From assembly GCA_964019135.1 (NCBI GenBank), contig OZ025248.1:18111574-18175573 (forward strand): a DNA stretch of 64,000 bases, in the 5' to 3' direction. Of the stretch, positions 35,250 through 48,310 are shown in pieces. Under the pieces are notes generated by a model. The model did not search any database. It worked only from the letters and a program-made list of their open reading frames with translations, and had not been told where the DNA came from. Within the stretch, counting starts at the first letter, position 1. Every line of letters starts with the position of its first letter. This DNA is from Arenicola marina. Its lineage: Eukaryota > Annelida > Polychaeta > Arenicolidae. A program made the translations under genes and the position numbers.

Positions 35250-35794
35250 TGAAAGGAAAGGTTTGCCTAAAATAAATGTTACGCTCATAAATATTAAAGT
35301 TTGTTTTACGTTACGAAGCATCCCAATGCACTATGTCAAACAATATTACATGAAGTACATGATTAACAGTTAAGATATGATGCATCTAGCGCCTTCATGC
35401 TTAGCATGAAAATAAATTATTAGGAAAGTGAAAGTGAAACTGCAGCATGAGGTTAACCCTGTTGTGGAGTATTGTTATATGAAATATGTAAGTGATAATC
35501 ATAGACTTATAGTCCTTATTATAGTACTTATGTCATAGTATTCATATTTATGTTATATTACTCATATGCAGAAGGAAGCAGAATGAAACTGTGAATAATA
35601 TTCTACAGTTTCCGTTTTCTTCAGATCTCTATAGAATTTTAACGAAAGAAACTTCACGGTTAAAATGAATCCACGTTGATCAGATTCTAAGTTGATACGA
35701 ATTTGCGAGGAATCTAAATACTATAGTCTTTCGAATGAACTGCTACGACGTTACTGAAACAAGTTATGCATAACTACACATCCATACTTAAAGT
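35250..35794. repeat. Macrosatellite flank IV, unit A
   Basis: AT-rich segment aligned with 59734-60193 in unit B, starting at TTTGCCTAAAATAAA and running up to the 37-bp array. No gene seen. Confidence 0.75.
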
Positions 35795-38700
35795 ATTACC
35801 CCCAGTCAACCGTTAGTCCCTAACCCAGTCCAACACCCCCAGTCAACCGTTAGTCCCTGCCCCAGTCCAACACCCCAGTCAACCGTTAGTCCCTGCCCCA
35901 GTCCAGCACCCCTAGTCAACCGTTAGTCCCTGCCTCAGTCCAACAACCCTAGTCAACCGTTAGTCCCTAACCCAGTCCAACACCCCCAGTCAACCGTTAG
36001 TCTCTAACCCAGTCCAACACCCCTAGTCAACCGTTAGTCCCTGCCTCAGTCCAACACCCCCAGTCAACCGTTAGTCCCTGCCCCAGTCCAGCACCCCTGG
36101 TCAACCGTTAGTCCCTGCCTCAGTCCAACAACCTTAGTCAACCGTTAGTCCCTGCCCCAGTCCAGCACCCCTAGTCAACCGTTAGTCCCTGCCTCAGTCC
36201 AACACCCCCAGTCAACCCTTAGTCCCTGCCTCAGTCCAACACCCCTAGTCAACCGTTAGTCCCTGTCCCAGTCCAACACACACAGTCAACCGTTAGTCCC
36301 TGCCCCAGTCCAGCACCCCTGGTCAACCCTTAGTCCCTGTCCCAGTCCAACACACACAGTCAACCGTTAGTCCCTGCCCCAGTCCAGCACCCCTGGCCAA
36401 CCATTAATCCCTGCCTCAGTCCAACACCCCTAGTCAACCGTTAGTCCCTGCCCCAGTCCAGCACCCCCAGTCAACCCTTAGTCCCTGTCCCAGTCCAACA
36501 CACACAGTCAACCGTTAGTCCCTGCCCCAGTCCAGCACCCCTGGTCAACCATTAATCCCTGCCTCAGTCCAACACCCCTAGTCAACCGTTAGTCCCTGCC
36601 CCAGTCCAGCACCCCCAGTCAACCCTTAGTCCCTGTCCCAGTCCAACACACACAGTCAAACGATAGTCCCTGCCCCAGTCCAGCACCCCGAGTCGACCGA
36701 AGTCCCTGGCCCAGTCCAGCACCCCCAGTCAACCCTTAGTCCCTGCCCCAGTCCAACACACCCAGTCAACCGTTAGTCCCTGCCCCAGTCCAACACCCCA
36801 GTCAACCGTTAGTAACTGCCTCAGTCCAGCACCCCCAATCAACCGATAGTCCCTGCCCCAGTCCAGCACCCCAGTCAACCGTTAGTAACTGCCTCAGTCC
36901 AGCACCCCCAATCAACCGATAGTCCCTGCCCCAGTCCAACACACCCAGTCAACCGTTAGTCCCTGCCCTAGTCCAACACCCCAGTCAACCGTTAGTAACT
37001 GCCTCAGTCCAGCACCCCCAATCAACCGATAGTCCCTGCCCCAGTCCAGCACCCCGAGTCGACCGAAGTCCCTGGCCCAGTCCAGCACCCCCAGTCAACC
37101 CTTAGTCCCTGCCCCAGTCCAACACACCCAGTCAACCGTTAGTCCCTGCCTCAGTCCAGCACCCCCAATCAACCGATAGTCCCTGCCCCAGTCCAGCACC
37201 CCGAGTCAACCGATAGTCCCTGGCCCAGTCCAGCACCCCCAGTCAACCGTTAGTCCCTGCCCCAGTCCAACACCCCAGTCAACCGTTAGTAACTGCCTTA
37301 GTCCAGCACCCCCAGTCAACCGATAATCCCTGCCCCAGTCCAACACCCCCAGTCAACAGTTAGTCCATGCCCCCAGTCCAACACCCCAGTCAACAGTTAG
37401 TCCATGCCCCCAGTCCAACACCCCAGTCAACCGTTAGTCCCTAACCCAGTCCAACACCCCTAGTCAACCGTTAGTCCCTGCCTCAGTCCAACATCCCCAG
37501 TCAACCGTTAGTCCCTGCCTCAGTCCAACACCCCAGTCAACCATTAGTCTCTAACCCAGTCCAACACCCCAGTCAACCGTTAGTCCCTGCCCCAGTCCAA
37601 CACCCCCAGTCAGCCGTTAGTCCCTGCCCCAATCCAACACCCCAGTCAACCGTTAGTCCCTGCCCCAGTCCAACACACCCAGTCAACTGTTAGTCCCTGC
37701 CCCCAGTCCAACACCCCCAGTCAGCCGTTAGTCCCTGCCTCAGTCCAACAACCCTAGTCAACCGTTAGTCCCTGCCTCAGTCCAACACCCCCAGTCAACC
37801 GTTAGTCCCTAACCCAGTCCAACACCCCAGTCAACCGTTAGTCCCTGCCTCATTCCAACACCCCTAGTCAACCGTTAGTCCCTGCCCCAGTCCAACACCC
37901 CTAGTCAACCGTTGGTCCCTGCCCTAGTCCAACATCTCCAGTAAACCGTTAGTCCCTGCCTCAGTCCAACACCCCTAGTCAACCGTTAGTCCCTGCCTTA
38001 GTCCAACACCCCTAGTCAACCGTTAGTCCCTGCCCCAGTCCAACACCCCCAGTCAACCGTTAGTCCCTGCCCCAATCCAACACCCCAGTCGACCGTTAGT
38101 CCCTGCCCCAGTCCAACACACCCAGTCAACTGTTAGTCCCTGCCCCCAGTCCAACACCCCCAGTCAGCCGTTAGTCCCTGCCTCAGTCCAACAACCCTAG
38201 TCAACCGTTAGTCCCTGCCTCAGTCCAACACCCCCGGTCAACCGTTAGTCCCTAACCCAGTCCAACACACCAGTCAACCGTTAGTCCCTGCCTCATTCCA
38301 ACATCCCTAGTCAACCGTTAGTCCCTGCCCCAGTCCAACACCCCTAGTCAACCGTTGGTCCCTGCCCTAGTCCAACATCTCCAGTAAACCGTTAGTCCCT
38401 GCCCCAGTCCAACACCCCAGTCAACCGTTAGTCCCTGCCCCAGTCCAACACCCCCAGTCAACCGTTAGTCCCTGCCCCAATCCAACACCCCAGTCAACCG
38501 TTAGTCCCTGCCCCAGTCCAACACACTCAGTCAACCGTTAGTCCCTGCGCCAAGTCCAACACCCCCAGTCAGCCGTTAGTCCCTGCCTCAGTCCAACAAC
38601 CCTAGTCAACCGTTAGTCCCTGCCTCAGTCCAACACCCCCAGTCAACCGTTAGTCTCTAACCCAGTCCAACAACCCCAGTCAACCGTTAGTCCCTAACCC

Positions 38701-39165
38701 AGTCCAACACCCCAGTCAACCGTTAGTCCCTGCCTCAGTCCAACACCCCCAGTCAACCGTTAGTCTCTAACCCAGTCCAACACCCCAGTCAACCGTTAGT
38801 CCCTGCCTCAGTCCAACACCCCTAGTCAACCGTTAGTCCCTGCCTCAGTCCAACACCCCCAGTCAACCGTTAGTCTCTAACCCAGTCCAACAACCCCAGT
38901 CAACCGTTAGTCCCTAACCCAGTCCAACAACCCTAGTCAACCGTTAGTCCCTGCCTCAGTCCAACACCCCCAGTCAACCGTTAGTCTCTAACCCAGTCCA
39001 ACAACCCCAGTCAGCCGTTAGTCCCTGCCCCAGTCCAACACCCCAGTCAACCGTTAGTCCCTAACCCAGTCCAACATCTCAGTCAACCGTTAGCACCTGA
39101 GGTGGTCCAACACCCCTAGTCATCAGTTATCCCTGCCCCAGTCCAACACCCCCAGTCAACCTTTA
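35795..39165. repeat. 37-bp minisatellite, unit A (about 91 copies)
   Basis: The unit is CAGTCAACCGTTAGTCCCTG followed by CCCCAGTCCAACACCCC, 36-38 bp. Subtypes (CTAACCCAG, CTGCCTCAG, CCAATCAACCGATAG, GAGTCGACCGAAG) recur in blocks, giving higher-order repeats of about 365 bp (36660 and 37020 regions) and about 446 bp (37822 and 38268 regions). The reverse strand is G-rich. Confidence 0.95.
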
Positions 39166-39589
39166 CTGTCTGCCCCTCACGCACAGTCCAAGCATCCCGG
39201 CTCGCCGCCAGCAGTGAAGACATCACCTCCTGTGGGTGTCAAGGTAGTCATGCACGGTTCCCTTGTTGTACGCAAGCGGCGGTCACAGCTGCGTCCTGTA
39301 GCGGTTTCATTAGGGACACAGCGCCGTTCATTATACGCCGTGTGGCAGAGATACACAGAGCCACGGATTATGGCGGCCGTTAACGCCACCTAGACATACC
39401 GCCCTGAAACAGGTCTGGGTACTCGGTGGCCATTATTCATTAGGATGTGTTGGCCTGGTGCGAGGCGGAGTAAGGGCATAAGGGTGTACATTCCTGATGC
39501 ACTCTTTGCACTTATTTAAACCTCTGTGTATACCACAGGCAGCTTGACTCGGACAGGGACTATTATGGCGGCCATCCTAAAATTTATTC
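39166..39589. repeat. Macrosatellite flank V, unit A
   Basis: Aligned with 60723-61120 in unit B, for example CTGCCCCTCACGCACAGTCC and GGATTATGGCGGCCGTTAAC. Homology ends after GCTTGACTCGGACAGGG (about 39560), where unit B continues differently. Confidence 0.8.
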
Positions 39590-39595
39590 CCTAAT

Positions 39596-40300
39596 TCTTG
39601 ATATCAACAATTCAATTCTTGATATCAACAATTCAATTCTTGATATCAACAATTCAATTCTTGATATCAACAATCCAATTCTTGATATCAAGAATAAAGA
39701 GCGTCATTTCTTGATATCAACAATACAATTCTTGATATCAAGAAATCAATTCTTGATATCAACAATTTAATTCTTGATATCAACAATTCAATTTTTGATA
39801 TCAACAATTCAATTCATGATATCAAGAAATCAATTCTTGATATCAACAATTCAATTCTTGATATCAAGAATTAGTGTACCATTTCTTGATATCAAGAAAT
39901 GAATTCTTGATATCAACAATACAATTCTTGATATCAAGAAATCAATTCTTGATATCAACAATTCAATTCTTGATATCAACAATTCAATTCTTGATATCAA
40001 CAATTCAATTCTTGATATCAACAATTCAATTCTTGATATCAACAATCCAATTCTTGATATCAAGAATAAAGAGCGTCATTTCTTGATATCAACAATACAA
40101 TTCTTGATATCAAGAAATCAATTCTTGATATCAACAATTTAATTCTTGATATCAACAATTCAATTTTTGATATCAACAATTCAATTCATGATATCAAGAA
40201 ATCAATTCTTGATATCAACAATTCAATTCTTGATATCAAGAATTAGTGTACCATTTCTTGATATCAAGAAATGAATTCTTGATATCAAGAATTCGCATGA
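39596..40300. repeat. 21-bp minisatellite with palindromic core TTGATATCAA
   Basis: The unit ATTCTTGATATCAACAATTCA (21 bp, seven codons) has a self-complementary 10-mer core, so both strands stay open as seven-residue repeats. About 33 copies. A block at 39671-39919 reappears without visible change at 40043-40291 (offset 372), showing a recent internal duplication. Confidence 0.95.
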
Positions 40301-42439
40301 GTGCACACGGCCTTGATGAAAAAACGAAGACTACCTTGTATGGCGGGCCATACTATGAGGCGCCGTAGCGGTCAAAAGGTATGTGGAACAGAAAAAACTG
40401 CGCGAGTGTGTTGAAATTGCGCGAGTGTGTTGAAATTGCGCGAGTGTGTTGAAACGGCGCGAGTGTATTGAAACTGCGCGAGTGTGCTGAAATGGATCAG
40501 AGCGACGCCTGGAGAGCAGTTTGGAATGTGTTAAGTAGATGACAGCGACATCTGTTTAACTTCTGTCGCAATTAGTGCCGGGTTGGGGGGGTGGGGCATT
40601 ACCGTACTACAACCACCTTACTACAGTAGTCGCTACTAGTCGTTCTAAACAAGGCGTCCTAATTCAGCGGGCCCGGGGAAGAAAAGAAAATGCGAGGAAA
40701 GCAGGGCAGCACATACAGCCTAACTGTATGTAGTGTCCCCATCCCCGTGCAACTAGTATGCCGGCTTGGGCACTTAATCTGGGGCATGTTTTATCGATTC
40801 ATATTACGAACTTGAGGTTCTTTTGTACAGTTTAGCCCCGGTGTGCACAAACGAGTGGCTTAGAGCACCAAATCTGACCTTCCTTTGACACATACATACA
40901 TACAGATACGCCATACCAGGCACATATGCCATCACGAAACGGAATTTACGCGCACATATTAATGTTCATTATAAAACACTGCTTTCCTCCACAGTTGTAT
41001 CGAGCTTGAACTTTTTGGGATAAGTAGTGACAATATATACCTTGGCATAAACTGGGCCGTGTATTCGAACGTAATGACATAGCATCACATATGCGCAATT
41101 CAATTACACAATGTTACACAATTGCACAATTACGCAACACAAATAACACTATAAAGTTACAGCCTCAGTGAAACCTTAAAGTAACTATTTCAAACAAAGG
41201 AATCATTGGAAGAGCAGGGCCTTACAAACATGGCGAGAACGGTTTCATGAGTTTAGAAGCAGGCGATTCAAATACCAGCAGTCTGTATGAAGTCTGGGCA
41301 ACTTAGTCGGAAGAATGGATTTCTGATCGTATGGTTGTGCGTTCAATGGGGCAAAGTTGTATTGCATGTACTAATGGTTGCACTATTTAGGTTGAAAATA
41401 CTTCGATATTTTATAATCACGTTGGTAACTTTAATATGAAAGACACAACATATTTTTCTAATACAAATACGCTGTATTTATTGTAATCTTTCTACCAGAG
41501 AGGGAGGTGTGGTGGGTAAGCGACACTTATGTCCTCTTTGTGCAATGGCAGATAAAAAGGGAAGCTACAATACAATATGACACGGGGATATCCATACCAA
41601 AGGTTGGCGCACCCCACTGCTGAATCCATTCCTAGCTATCGAATTCAAACAAGATAATTATGGGATTAAAAGATGGCACGCAACTGATTACCCAGCCGGC
41701 TTAATTTGCTATGTCTCAGGGTGGGGCACGAAGGACAGGAAGTGTAGGTAGGGGTGGTTGACAGGGGGGTTCTCTAAAATAAGACTGCAGTGTCGAGTTT
41801 TCGTATATGATACTGGGGGCATAGGAAGGAGAGTTTACAGCCAGAGCACAGGCATTTGATCAGTGCAGGGGCGGGGGGGGGGGGGGTGGAGGGAGAGGGG
41901 TAGGGGACACCGAGTGAGCATTGCAAAGTAATCAGGATTACCATGATTATGATTACTACACGCCGGCTACACAATAAATATTACATAAAGTACACCGTAC
42001 CTCCATATACTAACTAAACTAACTAAACAAAAAGAAAAATATTGTAAGCGAATTAAAGACCAACTCTCAAAAACGCTGCGTGTGAAACAAAGGGCAGGTG
42101 AGTGAGGGGGAGAGGCGTCGCTGCTGCCGGCAAAAGGCTGAGTGGTCATCCTGAATTCAGAAGGAGGGTCCGGGAAATAGGTGACTGAACCCGTGGATCC
42201 TGATTAGTCTGCTGCGGACTATGCCACCCTTTTCCAGCCTGGGAACTGAGCTGGCAGAAAATGGGGGTTTTGTATATGACAATCAGGAGCTTAATGGATG
42301 AAAGGCACTATATGGCTTTGAAGTCGTGGCACCCCGCTATGACCACATGTCTGTCCATCCTAACATTTTGACCTTTTGACCGCTACGGCGCCTCATACGA
42401 AGGGACCGTTCATTATTCGAGCATGCCCAGTCAAGCGAA
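40301..42439. other. Interior of the array-bounded element, no gene recognised
   Basis: Apart from the 27-bp inverted repeats, the 19-bp repeats at 40398-40496 and the G-run, no coding frame above about 70 residues or RNA gene was seen. Confidence 0.5.
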
Positions 42440-42631
42440 TTATGGATATCAAGAATTCGGTCCAGTGTGTTCGAATTCTTGATATCAAGAATTGAATTGT
42501 TGATATCAAGAATTGATTTCTTGATATCAAGAATTGTGTCATTTGTTGATATCAAGAATTGAATTGTTGATATCAAGAATTGATTTCTTGATATCAAGAA
42601 TCGATTTCTTGATATCAAGAACAGATTCTTG
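42440..42631. repeat. TTCTTGATATCAAGAATT array, right end
   Basis: Nine or so copies of GATATCAAGAATT spaced 18-21 bp, mostly in the fully palindromic form TTCTTGATATCAAGAA. It directly abuts the 38-bp array of unit B. Confidence 0.9.
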
Positions 42632-45600
42632 AGGAACAGGATTACTGCAGGGGGGAGATGGACGGACAAAGGAACAGGAATACTGCAGGGGGGAGATGGA
42701 CGGACAAAGGAACATGAATACTGCAGGGGGGAGATGGACGGACAAAAGAACAGGAATACTGCAGAGGGGAGATGGACGGACAAAGGAACAGGAAAACTGC
42801 AGGGGGGAGATGGACGGACAAATGAACAGGAATACTGCAGGGAGGAGATGGACGGACAAAGGAACAGGAATACTGCAGGGGGGAGATGGACGGACAAAGG
42901 AACAGGATTGCTGCAGGGGGGAGATGGACGGACAAAGGAACAGGATTACTGCAGGGGGGAGATGGACGGACAAAGGAACAGGAATACTACAGGAGGGAGA
43001 TGGACGGACAAAGGAACAGGATTACTGCAGGGGGGAGATGGACGGACAAAGGAACAGGAATACTGCAGGGGGGAGATGGACGGACAAAGGAACAGGAATA
43101 CTGCAGGGGGGAGATGGACGGACAAAGGAACAGGATTACTGCATGGGGGAGATGGACGGACAAAGGAACAGGAATACTGCAGGGGGGAGATGGACGGACA
43201 AAGGAACAGGAATACTGCAGGGGGGAGATGGACGAACAAAGGAACAGGAATACTGCAGGGGGGAGATGGACGGATAAAGGAACAGGAATACTGCAGGGGG
43301 GAGATGGACGGACAAAGGAACAGGAATAATGCAGGGGGGAGATGGACGGACGAAGGAACAGGAATACTGCAGGGGGGAGATGGACGGACAAAGGAACAGG
43401 AATACTGCAGGAGGGAGATGGACGGACAAAGGAACAGGATTACTGCAGGGGGGAAATGAACGGACAAAGGAACCGGAATACTGCAGGGGGGAAATGGACG
43501 GACAAAGGAACAGGAATACTACAGGGGGGAGATGCACGGACAAAGGAACAGGATTACTGCAGGGGGGAGATGGACGGACAAAGGAACAGGAATACTGCAG
43601 GGGGGAGATGGGCGGACAAAGGAACAGGAATACTGCAGGGGGGAGATGGACGGACAAAGGAACAGGAATACTGCAGGGAGGAGATGGACGGACAAAGGAA
43701 CAGGAATACTGCAGGGGGGAGATGAACGGACAAAGGAACAGGAATATTGCAGGGGGGAGATGGACGGACAAAGGAACAGGAATACTGCAGGGGGGAGATG
43801 GACGGACAAAGGAACAGGAATACTGCAGGGGGGGGATGGACGGACAAAGGAACAGGAATACTGCAGGGGGGAGACGGACGGACAAAGGGATAGGAATACT
43901 GCAGGGGGGAGATGGACGGACAAAGGAACAGGAATACTGCAGGGAGGAGATGGACGGACAAAGGAACAGGAATACTGCAGGGGGAGATGGACGGACAAAG
44001 GAACAGGATTACTGCAGGGGGGAGATGGACGAACAAAGGAACAGGAATACTGCAGGGGGGAGATGGACGGACAAAGGAACAGGAATACTGCAGGGGGGAG
44101 ATGGACGGACAAAGGAACTGGAATATTGCAGGGGGGAGATGGACGGACAAAGGAACAGGAATACTGCAGGGGGGAGATGGACGGACAAAGGAACAGGAAT
44201 ACTGCAGGGGGGAGATGGACGGACAAAGGAACAGGAATACTGCAGGGGGGAGACGGACGGACAAAGGGATAGGAATACTGCAGGGGGGAGATGGATGGAC
44301 AAAGGAACAGGAATACTGCAGGGGGGAGATGGACGGACAAAGGAACAGGAATACTGCAGGGGGGGGACGGACGGACAAAGGGATAGGAATACTGCAGGGG
44401 GGAGATGGATGGACAAAGGAACATGAATACTGCAGGGGGAAGATGGACGGACAAAGGAACAGGAATACTGCAGGGGGGAGATGGACGGACAAAGGAACAG
44501 GAATACTGCAGTGGGAAGATGGACGGATAAAGGAACAGCAATACTGCAGGGGGGAGATGGACGGACAAAGGAACAGGAATACTGCAGGGGGGAGATAGAC
44601 GGACAACAGAACAGGAATACTGCAGTGGGAAGATGGACGGACAAAGGAACAGGAATACTGCAGGGGGGAGATGGACGGACAAAGGAACAGGAATACTGCA
44701 GTGGGGAGATGGACGGACAAAGGAACAGGAATACTGCAGGGGGGAGATGGACGGACAAAGGAACAGGAATACTGCAGGGGGGAGACGGACGGACAAAGGG
44801 ATAGGAATACTGCAGGGGGGAGATGGACGGACAAAGGAACAGGAATACTGCCGGGAGGAGATGGACGGACAAAGGAACAGGAATACTGCAGGGGGGAGAT
44901 GGACGGACAAAGGAACAGGATTGCTGCAGGGGGGAGATGGACGGACAAAGGAACAGGAATACTGCAGGGGGGAGATGGACGGACAAAGGAACAGGAATAC
45001 TGCAGGGGGGAGATGGACGGACAAAGGAACTGGAATATTGCAGGGGGGAGATGGACGGACAAAGGAACTGGAATACTACAGGGGGGAGATGGACGGACAA
45101 AGGAACAGGAATACTGCAGGGGGGAGATGGACGGACAAAGGAACAGAAATACTGCAGGGGGGAGACGGACGGACAAAGGGATAGGAATACTGCAGGGGGG
45201 AGATGGATGGACAAAGGAACAGGAATACTGCAGGGGGGAGATGGACGGACAAAGGAACAGGAATACTACAGGGGGAACATGGACGGACAAAGGAACAGGA
45301 ATACTGCAGGGGGGAGATGGACGGACAAAGGAACAGGAATACTGCAGTGGGAAGATGGACGGACAAAGGAACAGCAATACTGCAGGGGGGAGATGGACGG
45401 ACAAAGGAACAGGAATACTGCAGGGGGAGATAGACGGACAAAGAACAGGAATACTGCAGTGGGAAGATGGACGGACAAAGGAACAGGAATACTGCAGCGG
45501 GGAGATGGACGGACAAAGGAACAGGAATACTGCAGTGGGGAGATGGACGGACAAAGGAACAGGAATACTGCAGGGGGGAGATGGACGGACAAAGGAACAG

Positions 45601-48310
45601 GAATACTGCAGGGGGAAGATGGACGGACAAAGGAACAGGAATACTGCAGGGGGGAGATGGACGGACAAAGGAACAGGAATACTGCAGTGGGAAGATGGAC
45701 GGACAAAGGAACAGGAATACTGCAGTGGGAAGATGGACAGACAAAGGAACAGGAATACTGCAGGGGGAAGATGGACGGACAAAGGAACAGGAATACTGCA
45801 GGGGGGAGATGGACGGACAAAGGAACAGGAATACTGCAGGGGGGAGATGGACGGACAAAGGAACAGGAATACTGCAGTGGGAAGATGGACCGACAAAGGA
45901 ACAGGAATACTGCAGGGGGGAGATGGACGGACAAAGGAACAGGAATACTGCAGGGGGCAGATGGACGGACAAAGGAACAGGAATACTGCAGGGGGAAGAT
46001 GGACGGACAAAGGAACAGTAATACTGCAGGGGGGAGATGGACGGACAAAGGAACAGGAATACTGCAGGGGGGAGATGGACGGACAAAGGAACAGGAATAC
46101 TGCAGGGGGAAGATGGACGGACAAAGGAACAGGAATACTGCAGGGGGGAGATGGACGGACAAAGGAACAGGAATACTGCAGTGGGAAGATGGACGGACAA
46201 AGGAACAGGAATACTGCAGTGGGAAGATGGACGGACAAAGGAACAGGAATACTGCAGGGGGAAGATGGACGGACAAAGGAACAGGAATACTGCAGGGGGG
46301 AGATGGACGGACAAAGGAACAGGAATACTGCAGGGGGGAGATGGACGGACAAAGGAACAGGAATACTGCAGTGGGAAGATGGACGGACAAAGGAACAGGA
46401 ATACTGCAGGGGGGAGATGGACGGACAAAGGAACTGGAATACTGCAGGGGGGAGATGGACGGACAAAGGAACAGGAATACTGCAGGGGGGAGATGGACGG
46501 ACAAAGGAACAGAAATACTGCAGGGGGGAGACGGACGGACAAAGGGATAGGAATACTGCAGGGGGGAGATGGATGGACAAAGGAACAGGAATACTGCAGG
46601 GGGGAGATGGACGGACAAAGGAACAGGAATACTACAGGGGGAACATGGACGGACAAAGGAACAGGAATACTGCAGGGGGGAGATGAACGGACAAAGGAAC
46701 AGGAATACTGCAGTGGGAAGATGGACGGACAAAGGAACAGCAATACTGCAGTGGGAAGATGGACGGACAAAGGAACAGGAATACTGCAGAGGGAAGATGA
46801 ATGGACAAAGGAACAGGAATACTGCAGGAGGGAGACGGACGGACAAAAGAATAGGAATACTGCAGGGGGGAGATGGACGGAGAAAGGAACAGACATACTG
46901 CAGTGGGAAGATGGACGGACAAAGGAACAGGAATACTGCAGGTGGGAGATGGACGGACAAAGGAACAGGAATACTGCAGGGGGGAGATGGATGGACAAAG
47001 GAACAGGAATACTGCAGGGGGGAGATGGACGGACAAAAGAACAGGAATACTACAGGGGGGAGACAGACGGACAAAGGAACAGGATTACTGCAGGGGGGAG
47101 ATGGACGGACAAAGGAACAGGAATACTGCAGTGGGAAGATGGACGGACAAAGGAACAGGAATACTGCAGGGGGGAGATGGACGGACAAAGGAACTGGAAT
47201 ACTGCAGGGGGGAGATGGACGGACAAAGGAACAGGAATACTGCAGGGGGGAGATGGACGGACAAAGGAACAGAAATACTGCAGGGGGGAGACGGACGGAC
47301 AAAGGGATAGGAATACTGCAGGGGGGAGATGGATGGACAAAGGAACAGGAATACTGCAGGGGGGAGATGGACGGACAAAGGAACAGGAATACTACAGGGG
47401 GAACATGGACGGACAAAGGAACAGGAATACTGCAGGGGGGAGATGAACGGACAAAGGAACAGGAATACTGCAGTGGGAAGATGGACGGACAAAGGAACAG
47501 CAATACTGCAGTGGGAAGATGGACGGACAAAGGAACAGGAATACTGCAGAGGGAAGATGAATGGACAAAGGAACAGGAATACTGCAGGAGGGAGACGGAC
47601 GGACAAAAGAATAGGAATACTGCAGGGGGGAGATGGACGGAGAAAGGAACAGAAATACTGCAGTGGGAAGATGGACGGCCAAAGGAACAGGAATACTGCA
47701 GGGGGGAGATGGATGGACAAAGGAACAGGAATACTGCAGGGGGGAGATGGACGGACAAAAGAACAGGAATACTACAGGGGGGAGACAGACGGACAAAGGA
47801 ATAGGAATACTGGAGGGTGGAGATGGACGGACAAAGGAACTGGAATACTGCAGTGGGAAGATGGACGGACAAAGGAACAGGATTACTGCAGGGGGAGATG
47901 GACGGACAAAGGAACAGGAATACTGCAGGGGGTAGATGGACGGACAAAGGAACAGGAATACTGCAGTGGGAAGATGGACGGACAAAGGAACAGGAATACT
48001 GCAGGGGGGAGATGGACGGACAAAGGAACAGGAATACTGCAGGGGGGAGATGGACGGACAAAGGAACAGGAATACTGCAGGGGGGAGATGGACGGACAAA
48101 GGAACAGGAATACTGCAGAGGGTAGATGGACGGACAAAGGAACAGGAATACTGCAGGGGGGAGATGGACGGACAAAGGAACAGGAATACTGCAGGGGGGA
48201 GATGGACGGACAAAGGAACAGGAATACTGCAGGGGGTAGTTGGACGGACAAAGGAACAGGAATACTACAGGGGGATATGGACGGACAAAGAAACAGGAAG
48301 TATGCAGAAA
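42632..48310. repeat. 38-bp minisatellite, unit B (about 149 copies, 5.7 kb)
   Basis: The consensus is AGGAACAGGAATACTGCAGG followed by GGGGAGATGGACGGACAA (38 bp) with limited variation (GGGGGG, GTGGGA and GGGGA subtypes; ATTACT for ATACT). The segment at about 46508-46910 recurs at 47268-47670, an offset of 760 = 20 x 38, and a third related block lies near 45142. The consensus has no stop in any phase of either strand, so open frames above 1000 residues appear on the minus strand and above 600 on the plus strand. These follow from the repeat and are not evidence of a gene. Confidence 0.97.

Larger units (their letters stand above)
25403..42631. repeat. Macrosatellite unit A (first of three tandem composite units)
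   Basis: The segment repeats the module order seen in unit B. Flank sequences are recognisably the same, for example 25990-26240 against 48330-48530 and 61870-62100, and 27322-27600 against 49457-49760. It differs from B by about 5-15% by eye and has private insertions at 30157-31399, 33700-35242 and 39590-42631. It lacks a segment of about 265 bp present in B and C at about 50100-50360. No upstream copy of its right-hand modules lies left of 25403, so the tandem array appears to begin here, inside the 38-bp repeat. Confidence 0.85.
39590..42631. mobile_element. 3-kb element bounded by inverted TTGATATCAA arrays
   Basis: A large TTCTTGATATCAA array (39596-40300) lies at the left and a smaller one (42440-42631) at the right. 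Just inside them are perfect 27-bp inverted repeats at 40354-40380 and 42371-42397 (core GAGGCGCCGTAGCGGTCAAA). The 2-kb interior has five 19-bp repeats (GCGCGAGTGTGTTGAAA, 40398-40496) and a G-run near 41871-41887, but no transposase-like frame. Unit B lacks the element at this position. The inverted symmetry suggests a non-autonomous transposon with subterminal arrays, class unassigned. Confidence 0.55.

Noticed and set aside
39590-40300. CRISPR-like array
   Set aside because: The repeats are contiguous 21-bp units without unique spacers, in eukaryotic DNA.
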